Below, one piece after another: positions 1-10,865 of a DNA stretch of 64,000 nt. The notes under the pieces are model-generated. The model was not told where the DNA came from. It was given only the letters and a program-made list of their open reading frames with translations, and did not search any database. The stretch comes from Aegilops tauschii subsp. strangulata (lineage: Eukaryota > Streptophyta > Magnoliopsida > Poales > Poaceae): positions 318,087,294 through 318,151,293 of the forward strand of contig NC_053037.3 in NCBI RefSeq assembly GCF_002575655.3, in the 5' to 3' direction. Every line of letters begins with the position of its first letter. The first letter of the stretch is position 1. A program made the translations under genes and the position numbers.

Positions 1-1905
1 CCATTTGAAGTTTTCTGTGATGCTTCTCTCCAAGGTCTCGGTGCTGTGTTAATGCAAGAGAAGAAAGTTGTGGCCTATACCTCTCGTCAGTTGAAGCCCA
101 ACGAGAAGAACTACCCCACTCACGATCTTGAGTTGGCGGCAGTTGTCCATGCATTAATAACGTGGAGACATCTCTTGTTGGGAAGACAAGTGGACATTTT
201 CACCGATCACAAGAGTCTCAAGTACATCTTCACTCAGCCCAACCTCAACCTCAGGCAGACTCGATGGGTCGAAATGATTCAAGAGTACAATCCGAGTATC
301 GAATATACTCCAGGCAAAGCAAATGTCATTACAGATGCTTTAAGCAGGAAGGCTTATTGCAACAGCTTAATTCTCAAGCCTTTCAAACCGGATCTTTGTG
401 AAGCTTTCCGCAAGCTGAATCTCCAAGTTGTTCCTCAAGGCTTCCTTGCCAACCTCATAGTCTCTCCTACTTTGGAAGATCAGATTCGTGAGGCACAACT
501 TCTTGATGCCATGGTGAAGAAGGTGAAACGTGGTATCGACAAGGGTCTTTCCAAATACAAGTGTTATCGCATTGATGACAGAGACACTTTATTCTTCGAG
601 GACCGGATTGTGGTTCCTAAGGGTGATCTAAGGAAAGTCATTATGAACGAGGCGCACAATTCTCTCCTGTCCATTCATCCTGGAAATACGAAGATGTACC
701 ATGACCTCAAGCAGTCGTATTGGTGGACTCGAATGAAGCGAGAAATTGCTCAATTCGTAAATGAATGTGATGTCTGTCGAAGAGTGAAAGCAGAACACCA
801 ACGACCAGCTGGTCTCCTCCAACCTCTTGCTATCCCAGAGTGGAAGTTTGGTCATATCGAAATGGACTTCGTGACTGGATTTCCAAAGTCCAAGCGTGGA
901 AATGATGCTATCTTCGTTGTCATCGACAAGCTTTCTAAAGTGGCTCATTTCCTTCCAATCAAAGAATCCATCACAGCAGCTCAGTTGGCAGAGCTATACA
1001 CCTCCAGAATTGTCTCCTTGCACGGCATTCCACAATTGATTTCTTCAGATCGTGGAAGCATCTTCACCTCTAAGTTCTGGGACTCCTTCCAGAAGGCCAT
1101 GGGCACAAACATTCGCTTCAGCACAGCTTTCCATCCTCAAACTAGTGGCCAAGTCGAGCGAGTCAATCAAATTCTTAAAGATATGCTCAGGGCTTGTGTC
1201 ATTTCCTTTGGCATGAAATGGGAAGATTGTCTTCCATATGCCGAATTCTCCTACAACAACAGCTTCCAAGCAAGTTCGGGCAAGGCCCCATTCGAGATTC
1301 TCTATGGCAGAAAGTGCCGTACTCCTCTCAATTGGTCAGAGACTGGTGAACGCCAACTTCCTGGCAATGACTTAATCACTGAAGCTGAAGAAATGTGTAA
1401 AGTCATCCGTGATAATCTCAAAGCCGCGCAATCGCGCCAGAAGAGTTACTATGATAGTAAGCACCGTGATTTGGCTTTCGAGATCGGAGACCATGTCTAC
1501 CTCCGCATCTCTCCAATGAAAGGCACTCGTCGCTTCGGTATTAAAGGGAAGCTTGCCCCTAGATACGTGGGTCCTTTCAAGATCATTGGTAAAAGAGGCG
1601 ACCTCGCCTATAAACTTGAGCTTCCTTCCAACTTCGCGAACGTGCACGATGTGTTCCACGTGTCACAACTCCGCAAGTGCTTCAAGACGCCTGAGCGCAC
1701 TATCAACTTCGAAGAGATTGACCTCCAAGAAGATTTGTCTTATCATGAGCACCCCGTTGCTATTCTTGAAGAAACTGAGCGCAAGACTCGCAACAAGTCA
1801 ATCAAATTCCTGAAAGTGAAGTGGTCGCACCATTCCGACCGGGAAGCCACATGGGAACGCGAGGACCACCTCCGTTCTGAATATCCGGAGTTCTTTCAGT
1901 CCTAG
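1..1905 (+). CDS. Ty3/gypsy chromovirus pol, C-terminal part (RNase H, integrase, chromodomain), partial at left edge
   Basis: C-terminal part of a gypsy polyprotein that makes and integrates element cDNA. It is open from base 1, so gag, protease and reverse transcriptase lie outside the window. Counting codons from base 1: RNase H occupies about 1-115 (CDAS Asp7, HDLEL, TDHKS, ITDALSR). The integrase zinc finger has His219, His226, Cys256 and Cys259. The core has Asp289, Asp350 and Glu386, with the D-35-E spacing of retroviral-type integrases. A C-terminal chromodomain lies at about 583-630 (FLKVKW and ATWERE), which in chromoviruses is thought to guide insertion to marked chromatin. No stop or frameshift is present before TAG at 1903-1905, so this part is fresher than any other pol here. 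Chromodomain plus a very long LTR suggests the Tekay/Del clade (inference). Confidence 0.93.
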   Translation, partial: PFEVFCDASLQGLGAVLMQEKKVVAYTSRQLKPNEKNYPTHDLELAAVVHALITWRHLLLGRQVDIFTDHKSLKYIFTQPNLNLRQTRWVEMIQEYNPSIEYTPGKANVITDALSRKAYCNSLILKPFKPDLCEAFRKLNLQVVPQGFLANLIVSPTLEDQIREAQLLDAMVKKVKRGIDKGLSKYKCYRIDDRDTLFFEDRIVVPKGDLRKVIMNEAHNSLLSIHPGNTKMYHDLKQSYWWTRMKREIAQFVNECDVCRRVKAEHQRPAGLLQPLAIPEWKFGHIEMDFVTGFPKSKRGNDAIFVVIDKLSKVAHFLPIKESITAAQLAELYTSRIVSLHGIPQLISSDRGSIFTSKFWDSFQKAMGTNIRFSTAFHPQTSGQVERVNQILKDMLRACVISFGMKWEDCLPYAEFSYNNSFQASSGKAPFEILYGRKCRTPLNWSETGERQLPGNDLITEAEEMCKVIRDNLKAAQSRQKSYYDSKHRDLAFEIGDHVYLRISPMKGTRRFGIKGKLAPRYVGPFKIIGKRGDLAYKLELPSNFANVHDVFHVSQLRKCFKTPERTINFEEIDLQEDLSYHEHPVAILEETERKTRNKSIKFLKVKWSHHSDREATWEREDHLRSEYPEFFQS

Positions 1906-1928
1906 ATCTCGGGATGAGATCCTCTCGT

Positions 1929-1941
1929 AGTGGTGGAGTGT
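1929..1941 (+). promoter_or_regulatory. Polypurine tract of the left gypsy element
   Basis: A G-rich run (agtggtggagtg) lies directly before the LTR terminus TGTAACACCC and about 25 bases after the pol stop. This is where the plus-strand primer is left during reverse transcription. The tract is short and broken by T, so the exact limits are a guess. Confidence 0.5.
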
Positions 1942-2476
1942 TGTAACACCCCGCATGTAACTTTCCATATTTGTAACTCCAACTCTTGCCATTTTCGGCT
2001 ATGTGTTATGATATTCCCTTCGTGGTCGGGTTTTGTTTTACGTTTTGCATTTTGTTCATGTCATGCATTTCATATCATGTCATCATGTGCATTGCATTTG
2101 CATACGTGTTCGTCTCATGCATCCGAGCATTTTCCCCGTTGTCCGTTTTGCAATCCGGCGCTCCCATCTTCTCTGGCGCACCCCTCTTGTTTTCTTTCGT
2201 GAGTGGGTGTCTAACATTCTCGGAATGGACCGAGGCTTGTCAAGTGGCCTTAGTATACCACCGGTAGGCCACCGGTCAAGTTTCGTTCCATTTGGAGGTC
2301 GTTTGGTACTCCAACGGTTAACCGGGCATCCGCAATGTCCATTTGTGTGTTGCAGCAAAACCCCCCTAAAAACCAGCCCAAAACACACCAAACTCTCTTC
2401 CATGCTCTAGGTCGTTCGATCACGATCGTGTGGGCGAAAACCGCACCTCATTTGGACTCTCCTAGCTCCCTCTACC

Positions 2477-2484
2477 TATATAAG
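2477..2484 (+). promoter_or_regulatory. LTR promoter TATA box
   Basis: TATATAAG sits in a stretch (ctccctctacc then TATA) that is conserved in the reverse copy, where the equivalent is CCTATAAATA at 37971-37980. The GC-rich leader starts about 40 bases downstream, as expected for the start of the element transcript. Confidence 0.6.
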
Positions 2485-4438
2485 TGCATCCCCTCCCGTA
2501 TACATTCGCAGTCCAACCCTAAAATTCTCCACCGCGAGCCGCCGGACAAAACTGCCACCGACGGACATGTCCGCTCCGCCGCCCCGACCAACCACGGCGT
2601 GACACATCACCGCCGCCGTCCCCGTGCCGCCGCGGCCCGCCGGCCCGTTCGCGGCCCCCGCGGCCCGACGCCTCCCCCGCGAGCCCGCGCGCTGCCGCGG
2701 CTCCCTGCCGCCCGCCGACAGGCGCCGCCTCGTTGCCCGGCCGCCCTGCTCGCCCGCCGCGCCGCTGGTGCGCCGCCACCGCCGGCCGCCGCCGCGCCGT
2801 CTACCGGGAGCCCGAGCAGCGCCGGCTGTCCTCTCCCTCCGGCGACCCGCGCCGTCCTCCTCCTCCCGGCCGGCCCCGCCGTCTCCTCCGGCCGCCGCAC
2901 CCTCCTCCACACCGGCGAGCGTCGCCCGAGCCCGAGCTCCTTCGCCAGATCCGATCGGGCACTGTAGCGGTTGACTTTCCCGAACCCTAAAAGTTCCAAG
3001 TCTTTTTCTGTTACAGCAAGTGCCCATGTTCAACAGTGCATAACTCTCTGCATATAGCTCCGTTTCGCACGTGTATAGGTCAAATTGTTCGTCTCGTGAT
3101 GCTCTACATTTTGTTCAATTGTATCATGTTCATTGGAGGCCATCTTGATGCCCAAATCTCTGTTGCAAGAGTGCTAGTTGCTGTTATCTGCTGGTTCTTA
3201 ACATAACTTGGAGATTTGTCATTTTTGTATCATTTAATGTGTGCATCTTATGGGCATGAGCTCTACATGTGTTTTGTTGTATGCCATGCCATCTTTTCAA
3301 GGGTGTATGCCATGTATTTTTGTGATCTCTTTGATGACTAGAACAAGCATGCAAAGCATGCAAAGTCCTTGTCCGCTGTTATTTTGTTGCCATGTAAACT
3401 TGATGCTACAGAGAGATCCATGCATATTTTGGAGATGTTCATTAAGGATGTTTTGTATATATTGTTGTAATTGATCCATTACTACCCTCTTTTGCAATTA
3501 TGGAGTGCCATAGCATGACTCAATCTTGCTCTACTTTTGCTATAAAATAATTCTGGCAGATTCTTAACATGATATTCATTTTTGCCAAGCTTGTTGTAGT
3601 TGTTCCATATATGCTATGCATTTGTTATTTCCATGGATAGCTTCATAAACATGCCATCTTGCTGTAGGTAGGCTTGTTTTGTCATGCATTGCTTTGTGGT
3701 GAGTGCATCAAGCTCACCAAGATGCCTTCATATTATTGTTTCTGCCATGCTCTGTTTTCTGCCAAGTCAGAAACCTGTTAACGAAACTTGCTATGTTTAC
3801 ATGCTTGCCATCATATCTTATGGTCCTTTTTGGCTTATGGCCAGTAAGGTACTTTTGTCATATGCATTTAGTAGAACACTTCCATGCCATGTTTTGCAAT
3901 GTTAAGTTCATGTAGCATGTTGATTTTGTGCTCTGAACATTGCTACCTGATACTATTTTCTGCCATGTCCAGTAATTTCATTAAGTCTGTGAACCTGTTA
4001 TCTTTTGCACTTTTGCCATGCTTGTTTGAGCTTGTTATGTTGTGTACTAGCCGTAGCTCAGAGTTCATCTTTTGTTAAGCATCCCCTGTAGATTACTGCC
4101 ATATGCTTTGTTTCTATGTTGGAGTGCTGTGGCATTGTTGCTTGTTGCATTTTAAGTGCTATCGTGTTGTTAATCGCAGATTCGTGTCATTCTTGTTTTG
4201 CTTGCCATTTGCAAACCGTGCATCCGTTTCCGGTGATCTTTATATCGATTTCGACCGAAATCATCTCATCTTTCCAGTGGCATGTGCCAAGTTACTGCCT
4301 TGTTCATCATTTTCCTTCCGGAGCACGCATATGCATCGCATATCATATCTCGCATATCATACATGTTTTGTATCATGTTGCTCGTGCATTTCTCGTGATT
4401 GATTGTGGTTCCGTTGCTTGTGTTCTTGTCTTGGGTAG

Positions 4439-4522
4439 AGCCGGGAGACAAGTTCGTGAACGAGAAACTTGTTGAGTACGCTTACGAGGATCAAGCTTTC
4501 GACAACTCTGAGAACCTTGCAG
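4439..4522 (+). CDS. Candidate LTR-encoded exon A (28 codons, phase 1 on both sides)
   Basis: Preceded by a pyrimidine-rich stretch and GGTAG acceptor, and followed by AG|GCAAG, a GC-type splice donor. Exon length is 84 bases: two bases, 27 codons, one base. The frame has no stop and is acidic (it contains EYAYEDQAFDNSENLA). The reverse LTR copy has the same exon at 35969-36052 with identical length and four amino-acid changes. The third LTR family has a counterpart at 17759-17833. The splice phase fits the terminal exon at 5746. That this is a spliced coding exon is inference; function is unknown and no first exon with a start codon was found. Confidence 0.5.
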
Positions 4523-4723
4523 GCAAGATGACCACCCCTCGAAATCACTTCTATCTTTGCTTTGCTAGTTGTTCGCTCTATTGCCATGCTGCGCTACCTA
4601 TCACTTGCTATATCATGCCTCCCATATTGCCATGTCAGCCTCTAACCATCCTTTCCTAGCAAACCGTTGTTTGGCTAAGTTACCGCTTTTCCTCAGCCCT
4701 TCTTATAGCGTTGCTAGTTGCAG

Positions 4724-4782
4724 GTGAAGTTGAAGTTTGTCATGGATATGTTGGGATATCACAATATCTCTTATTTAATTAA
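4724..4782 (+). CDS. Candidate alternative LTR exon with its own stop
   Basis: Starts after TTGCAG with the same phase (two bases, then GAA) and runs to TAA at 4780-4782, ending ISQYLLFN. In the reverse LTR copy (35700-35774 region) the same frame is open to the same stop, and the two copies differ by a 12-base indel that keeps the frame. Weaker than exons 4439 and 5746 because it is short and its downstream part may simply be intron. Confidence 0.3.
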
Positions 4783-5745
4783 TGCATCTATATAATTTGG
4801 TAAAGGGTGGAAGGCTCGGCCTTATGCCTGGTGTTTTGTTCCACCCTTGCCGCCCTAGTTTCTGTTATACCGGGATTATGTTCCTTGAGTTTGCGTTCCT
4901 TACACGGTTGGGTGATTTATGGGACCCCCTTGACAGTTCGCCTTGGATAAAACTCCTCCAGCAAGGCCCAACCTTGGTTTTACCATTTGCCACCTAAGCC
5001 TTTTCCCCCCGGGTTTTCTTGAGCCCGAGGGTCATCTTTATTTTAAACCCCCGGGCCAGTGCTCCTCTGAGTATTGGTCCAACCTGTCAGTCGCCGGTGG
5101 CCACCAGGGGCAACTCTGGTCTGGCATATCGGAAGCTTGGACAATCCGGTGTGCCCTGAGAACGAGATATGTGCAGCTCCTATCGGGATTTTTCGGCACA
5201 TTCGGGCGGCTTTGCTGGTCTTGTTTTACCATTGTCGAAATGTCTTGTAAACCGGGATTCCGAGACTGATCGGGTCTTTCCGGGAGAAGGTTTATCCTTC
5301 GTTGACCGTGAGAGCTTATGATGGGCTAAGTTGGGACACCCCTGCAGGGTATTATCTTTCGAAAGCCGTGCCCGCGGTTATGAGGCAGATGGGAATTTTT
5401 TAATGTCCGGTTGTAGAGAACTTGTCACTTGACCCAGTTAAAATACATCAACTGCGTGTGTAGCCGTGATGGTCTCTTCTCGGCGGAGTCCGGGAAGTGA
5501 ACACGGTCTGAGTTATGTATGACGTAAGTAGGAGTTCAGGATCACTTCTTGGTCATTGCTAGATGACGACCGTTCCGTTGCTTCTCTTCTCGCTCTCTTT
5601 TGCGTATGTTAGCCACCATATATGCTTATTGCCGCTGCAGCTCCACCTCATTACAGCATCCTTTCCTATAAGCTTAAGTCTTGATCTCGCGGGTGTGAGA
5701 TTGCTGAGTCCTCGTGACTCACAGATTCTACCAAAACAGTTGCAG

Positions 5746-5843
5746 GTGCCGACGATGCCAGTGCAGATGATGGGGTCGATCTCAAGTGGGAGTTCGATGA
5801 GGAACGTGGTCGTTACTATGTGTCTTTTCCTGATGATCAGTAG
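5746..5843 (+). CDS. Candidate LTR-encoded terminal exon (acidic, ends YYVSFPDDQ)
   Basis: Begins after an AACAGTTGCAG acceptor with two bases, then 31 codons, then TAG at 5841-5843. The last part reads [18 protein letters not shown]. In the reverse LTR copy (34631-34728) the exon has the same length, acceptor, phase and stop. Over the last 20 codons the two copies differ at three bases, all synonymous; the first 11 codons carry six amino-acid changes. With the single G left by exon A at 4522 the frame joins cleanly. The product would be a small acidic protein encoded wholly inside the LTR. Role unknown. Confidence 0.55.
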
Positions 5844-6124
5844 TGGAGCCCAGTTGGGACGATCGGGGATCTAGCATTTGGGTTTGTCTTATTTTCATCT
5901 GGATTTTGGCCGTAGCCGGTCTATATGTTTGTATTTTGGATGATGTATGATTTATATTTATGTATTGTGTGGAGTGGCGATTGTAAGCCAACTCTTTATC
6001 CCATTCTTGTTCATTACATGGGATTGTGTGAAGATGACCCTTCTTGCGACAAAACCACTATGCGGTTATGCCTCTAAGTCGTGCCTCGACACGTGGGAGA
6101 TATAGGCGCATCGTGGGCGTTACA

Positions 6125-6431
6125 TCGATGTCATTATATTTTAATACATAAGTATGCAAATTTAATGAACTTTGATTGCACACTTCCTGGGAAGATGTGT
6201 CTTTATGAACAAAAAATAGTATAATTGATGAAAAATATATTTTATTGTGTAGTGATAATGTGGATTAATCATAAGTGATGACTTGTACTTCAGTTAATTA
6301 GAAAGAATTGAGCAGTATATCAGAACATTATAAAAATAATTCTGATAACAAAAGTGGTAATGTTGTATTACGTACTCTAGTGTAACACATCAAGGGGTTC
6401 CTACAAATTGCAATTTTTTGTTGAAGATCCC
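6125..6431. other. AT-rich host segment between two insertions
   Basis: No gene or repeat recognised. It is the sequence into which the left gypsy element and the solo LTR at 6432 inserted, and it continues at 9155 after that LTR. It may be low-copy. Confidence 0.5.
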
Positions 6432-6695
6432 TGTAGCGACCCGACCTCAAACGGTCAAGTCTCTATGCTTCAGTGTCATCCCTGGATCGGTAATGCTGAC
6501 ACACACAGTACTCGAAGGATTTATAACAGAGTAGCAATCACACACTTATTACATCGATTGTCTCAAAAGAGAACTTATTACAATAAATATGGCTTAAGGC
6601 CATCTAATATGATAACAGCGGAAGGCTTGGAAGATAAAGTGAGTCCATCAACTCCAACGGCATAGCTGAGCTGCACGACAACGACCTAACGAACC

Positions 6696-6715
6696 TTACT
6701 CCTTGTCTGAAAAGT
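6696..6715 (-). CDS. Short terminal exon candidate in solo LTR
   Basis: On the minus strand TTGCAG is followed by two bases, five codons (FSDKE) and TAA, the same acceptor and phase as the terminal exon at 5746. Very short; the support comes only from the pattern shared with the other LTRs. Confidence 0.3.
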
Positions 6716-7698
6716 CTGCAACATAATACGTTGCAGCCCGAAAAACGGGTGAGCACATGGAATATGCTGGCAATATAACACAGTAGAGCAAGAACAGAAT
6801 AACGCTACCACTACATGCATATTGAAAGCTCTATGGTTATAGTTTTTGCGAAAAGCCAATTTTTCCCTACAACCAAGGAATAAGTTTTATTTAACTATCA
6901 TGGTAGTTGAAACATCATTGAGAAGGTTCCTCCAACTCAATCCCAATTAAAGTAATTATCAACCCAACAATATTAATTAAGAGTGATGAGATACTTAGGA
7001 TACTCCAAGTACTAGATATTCAAGATTGTCCATAACCGGGGACACGGCTAACCATGATTAGATTGTACACTCTACAGAGGTTTGCGCACTTTTCCCCACA
7101 AGACTCGATCTCCTCCGTTAGATTTCTCGCACTACATGGTGTTTGAGAAACGGATGACGGAGACACAGTCTTTCAGAAACATTAACTCTTTACTCCGGGC
7201 AGACCATACCAAACCTACATCCCTCTACCTGCTGATCCACCTCTTCAAGAGCTCATGCAACTTACTCAACTATGCTAGAGCCCATAATAGCTTGTGGCTG
7301 CACACGGAATTTTCTAGCATGAAAATATCTCGGACCTTAGGATGATCACACGGGTACTCCGGGATATCCTAGGACAACACTGGATTCTCCAGGTGCCCGA
7401 CAAGCAATCCACCTAGATGTGTATTAAAGTTGCCACCTTAAGTTGAACCATTAATTAATCATCTCACATCTGTCATGGATTTCACTCACCCAATCCACGT
7501 CTACGAGCATAGCATAGCAATATAAGCAATACGTAGAAGTAACTCCCAAGGGTTTGAATATAACAGGGCAATAGGTTCTACCTCATCAACTACTTCCCAA
7601 CCCACATGTTAATCACATCCTAATCATGCAATGTTTGAGGATTGGAACTAATGCATAAAAACTGGGTATGAAAGAAGTATGATCAATGTGTTACTTGC

Positions 7699-7758
7699 CT
7701 TGCTGACGATCCGCAAAACCTAGGGACTCGTAGTAGCACGCTTCGCACTACGGGAATT
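7699..7758 (-). pseudogene. Exon A counterpart in solo LTR, one stop
   Basis: On the minus strand a GGGATAG acceptor is followed by 60 bases (two bases, 19 codons, one base) and an AAG|GCAAGT donor. Phase 1 on both sides and the GC donor match exon A at 4439 and 17759. The frame has one TAG; the open part reads CEACYYESLGFADRQQ. In the related LTR the same place (14802-14871) keeps the GAG|GCAAGT donor but has lost the frame. Confidence 0.4.
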
Positions 7759-9995
7759 CTATCCCAAACAAACAATAACATACATAAGCAATCAAGCAAA
7801 GATGCATGGGCAAAACTCAAATAAGAAGAATTGACCAGAAAGTTCAACTTAAGAACTCCGGTTTGCAAAAAGAATCAAATCAAATGGAGCAACGAAACTC
7901 AAACTGCGAAAGAAACAAGATCCGTTTACTAATCTGAACTAAAGTCAAATTTTACAGTACCAAAATCTTGTTCAAGTTGATTAAACAGGAAGAGGGTTTG
8001 GAGACGAAGATCTAGGCGCTTTAATCGCCTGATTCCGATAAACGATCGCAAAGATAAACTGAAATGAAAATCGGATCAGAAATCGCGATCGAAAATAATC
8101 GCGGAAAATCCGAGAAAAAGAAAACTGACGAGCAGGCTAACGAACGAACGTTCGCTGTCTACTGCTAACGAGCGAAAACCGTTCGTTAAAACGAACGTAT
8201 GGACGAACGTCTGCTAAATAAACTAAACCGAGAAAACCGGCGAACCGATCTAAAAAATGAACTAGGGTTTTCTAAAAAAGGATCGGTTTTAAAATAAAAC
8301 CGAACGGCGGCGGCCGCGGCGTATACCTCCGGCGAGGCTCCGGCGAGGCGGGGCGGGGCTGCGGCGGCGGGCGGCGTGGGGCGGCGGCAGGCGGCAACGG
8401 CGAGCGGCGGCGTGCGGCAAAGGGCGGCGGCGCTGCGGGGCAGGGCGAGGCAGGCGACGGGGTTGGTGGGGGTGGGGGTCCGGGGCGGGGTATTTAAGGA
8501 GGGGGGGCTTGCTTGGGGGAGGGGCAAGGTGGCGCGGGAGGAGTCCTGGCCGGATTCGGCGTCGCGGCAGCGGCGGCCTCCCGGTCTCCTGGAAGGAGAC
8601 GGCAGCGCGGGGCTAGCGAGCCCGCTCGGCTAGGCTTCGGCCCAGTCTCGGGCGCTGGGATTTTTTTCTAAATAATTTCGCCGAAACTTAAATAAATCCT
8701 AGAAAATAAAATAAAAATCTAAAAATACCAAAACAAATTTTCACCGTCTAAATAAAATATTTAGAACGAGATGAACATTTTCTTGCCCTAAAATGCAATT
8801 TTGAAATACGTGCAATTTTTCTAATGCAAATAAAATAGCAATAAAATCCGAATAAAATCAAATATTTGATTTTAATATTTTTCCTCCAATATTTCAATTA
8901 TTTTGGAGAATTCATATTATCTCCTCTCATATATTTTATTATGAAATATTTTCGAAGAGAAAAATAATTAAAACCAAAATCCTCGTTTCAATATTTGATA
9001 AAATTGAAATATGAAAACAATGAAATTCCCAACTCTCTCCGAGGGTCCTTGTGCTGCGTAGGATTTCGAGGATCGCAAAAAGAAATGCAATAAAATATGA
9101 TATGCATGAATGATCTATGTATAACATTCCAAATTGAAAATTTGGGATCTTATAATCTCTGCCTCAGATGGTATACAACAGAGTGACTCTAAATCAGATA
9201 TTGTTAATCAAGTGAATTTGCTTGCCTTTAAAAATTCATGCAGGTCAAGCATCTTTCTTAAGAAGACTAAGGCATGACCATTCCATTAACATCATGAAAT
9301 TCATAATATGGTTAACGCAAGCAATATAATGCTATTTCCCACACTCTAGCGTCAATGGAGCTCCTTACAGTGTCATATATTATCTAGATGAGGTAAACTA
9401 AGAGCCAATATTATATGTACGTATGGTCCAGAAATGAGTTTTAGCACTTGCGCAAAACAAATAATATCACTTTACCGATTATGGACAATAACATGGACAA
9501 CTTATGACAGCAACTTGCAGTATAGGCTAAAGAAAACTCTATATATATGCTTTAAAATATTATGCCGAGAAATAAATAGTGTGTGTAGAGACACCACGCA
9601 ATAACCACCAAATATGCCACCATGTAAGTTGCAACACTTAAACCATCAACTTTTATTGCAGTATCCACAAACCATAAAATGGATTTTTAATGTGTAAATG
9701 AGGCTATGAAGTTCAAATTATATAGGAATGCAAAAGAAACATGATCACTTTAAAGAAGCCTTATGGAAAATAAGATGTAAAATTTGAAATGTAATAAACT
9801 GAAGTATAAATTCTGCCTAGCTGATTATTTCTTATCAAAATCTAGAATAACAAAGAAATTATATTAACATAACGACTCTGCTGTCATTAAATGCACCGAC
9901 AGAAACATGTGTGTTGCAAGAGCTAAACTGTAGTTCCATGGTTGACAACATTCAGGAATATTAGATCGTTGCTAGCGATTAACAATTTAACATAC

Positions 9996-10261
9996 CTTCT
10001 GACATCTTTTGGCACTGCTCATTATCTTGCGAACTATTTTGATGAATAAATTTTCTTTTCTTTGACTGGTCAAACATATACCTCTTCATAGCAAGATAAA
10101 AATAAATCAAACGTTTGAGAAAGTGACTGCAGACAACTTCATCCCCAGCAATTATTGAATCACGATTAAAATATCTCCTATTTGCTATCACAGATGAATG
10201 GATTGCTATGCACTGATGTAACAATACATGAGCATAACTGTACATGTTCGATTGAAATTTC
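9996..10261 (-). CDS. Candidate internal exon of an unrecognised gene
   Basis: On the minus strand CTCCCTACAG acceptor, then 266 bases without a stop in one frame (one base, 88 codons, one base), then AAG|GTATGT donor. The frame reads on through ANRRYFNRDSIIAGDE and the basic stretch KKRKF. An open frame this long is uncommon by chance in sequence this AT-rich. I do not recognise the protein. It could be a fragment of a host gene left in the low-copy segment, or chance. Confidence 0.4.
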
Positions 10262-10683
10262 CTGTAGGGAGCAGAGTCAATCTACATGTGTAATATTTTT
10301 CCGGAGGCTTAGGGCCGCACACCTCAATCCAGAGCTCAATGGTGTAATAAGCAGATTTTCTATCATGGATCCTTTGGGCTAGCAGCAAACATACGTACAA
10401 AGCTAGCCATAATATATTCCTTCATGCGCGTGTCTTGCCGAGCACTCCCGTACATGAACCTGTGAATTGTACGTATCCTCAAACCCCTAACTAATTTCTA
10501 TCAGCAGGTTCATGTGAAGTTCTCGCCGCCAGACAATCGAATAAATGTACAACAAGCCACATCATCTTCACGTACCTAATTCCACAGCAAGATGCGTGTG
10601 TCCTATGCTCCTGAATGAATCGATCAAGCTGCTTATTAGGCTAGCTTTGCACAGCAACGCATGCGTACACAAATCAACTTAGC

Positions 10684-10748
10684 GATCTAAAACCAATATC
10701 TTTGGGAACTCCACTGATCTAAAAACTAATATCTTTGAGAACTCTACT
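10684..10748. repeat. Tandem duplication of a 32/33-base unit
   Basis: Two adjacent copies starting GATCTAAAA, with the second one base longer and a few substitutions. Confidence 0.85.
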
Positions 10749-10865
10749 GAAGTACTAAATCACAAAGTAAGGCATGACATCCAATCTAGCTGATAGCACT
10801 ACCTCGATCAAGTCGTGGCCATGGTCAAGCCTTACAACACGAATGAGAGGAATTGGGGCGCTCAC

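Larger units (their letters stand above)
1942..6124 (+). repeat. 3' LTR (4183 bp) of the left gypsy chromovirus
   Basis: Starts TGTAACACCC and ends GGGCGTTACA, so the ends are the inverted TGTAAC/GTTACA. It follows the pol gene and polypurine tract, which makes it the 3' LTR; the 5' LTR is outside the window. A diverged copy of the same family lies in reverse at 34353-38481, which confirms both ends. The order inside is an upstream region, a TATA box near 2477, a very GC-rich leader (about 2520-2960), a long T-rich non-coding stretch, and the exon-like segments at 4439, 4724 and 5746. The five bases after it (TCGAT) should be its target duplication, but the mate is outside the window. Confidence 0.9.
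6432..9154 (-). repeat. Solo LTR, gypsy type, reverse orientation
   Basis: The plus-strand left end is TGTAGCGACCC. The right end (GGGATCTTATA) is a decayed version of the GGGATGTTACA terminus seen at 16611. Flanks are ATCCC (6427-6431) and ATCTC (9155-9159), a five-base target duplication with one transition. No internal domain adjoins, so it is a solo LTR left by recombination between two LTRs. It is related to 13557-16611. On the minus strand it has a GC-rich leader (8290-8640) just after a TTAAATAC TATA-like box near 8490. Confidence 0.82.

Noticed and set aside
2335..3033. Long overlapping frames on both strands in the GC-rich LTR leader (up to 210 codons)
   Set aside because: Low-complexity Pro/Arg/Ala frames caused by GC-rich sequence with few stops; one spans the TATA box, and the same region is unrelated in the second LTR copy.
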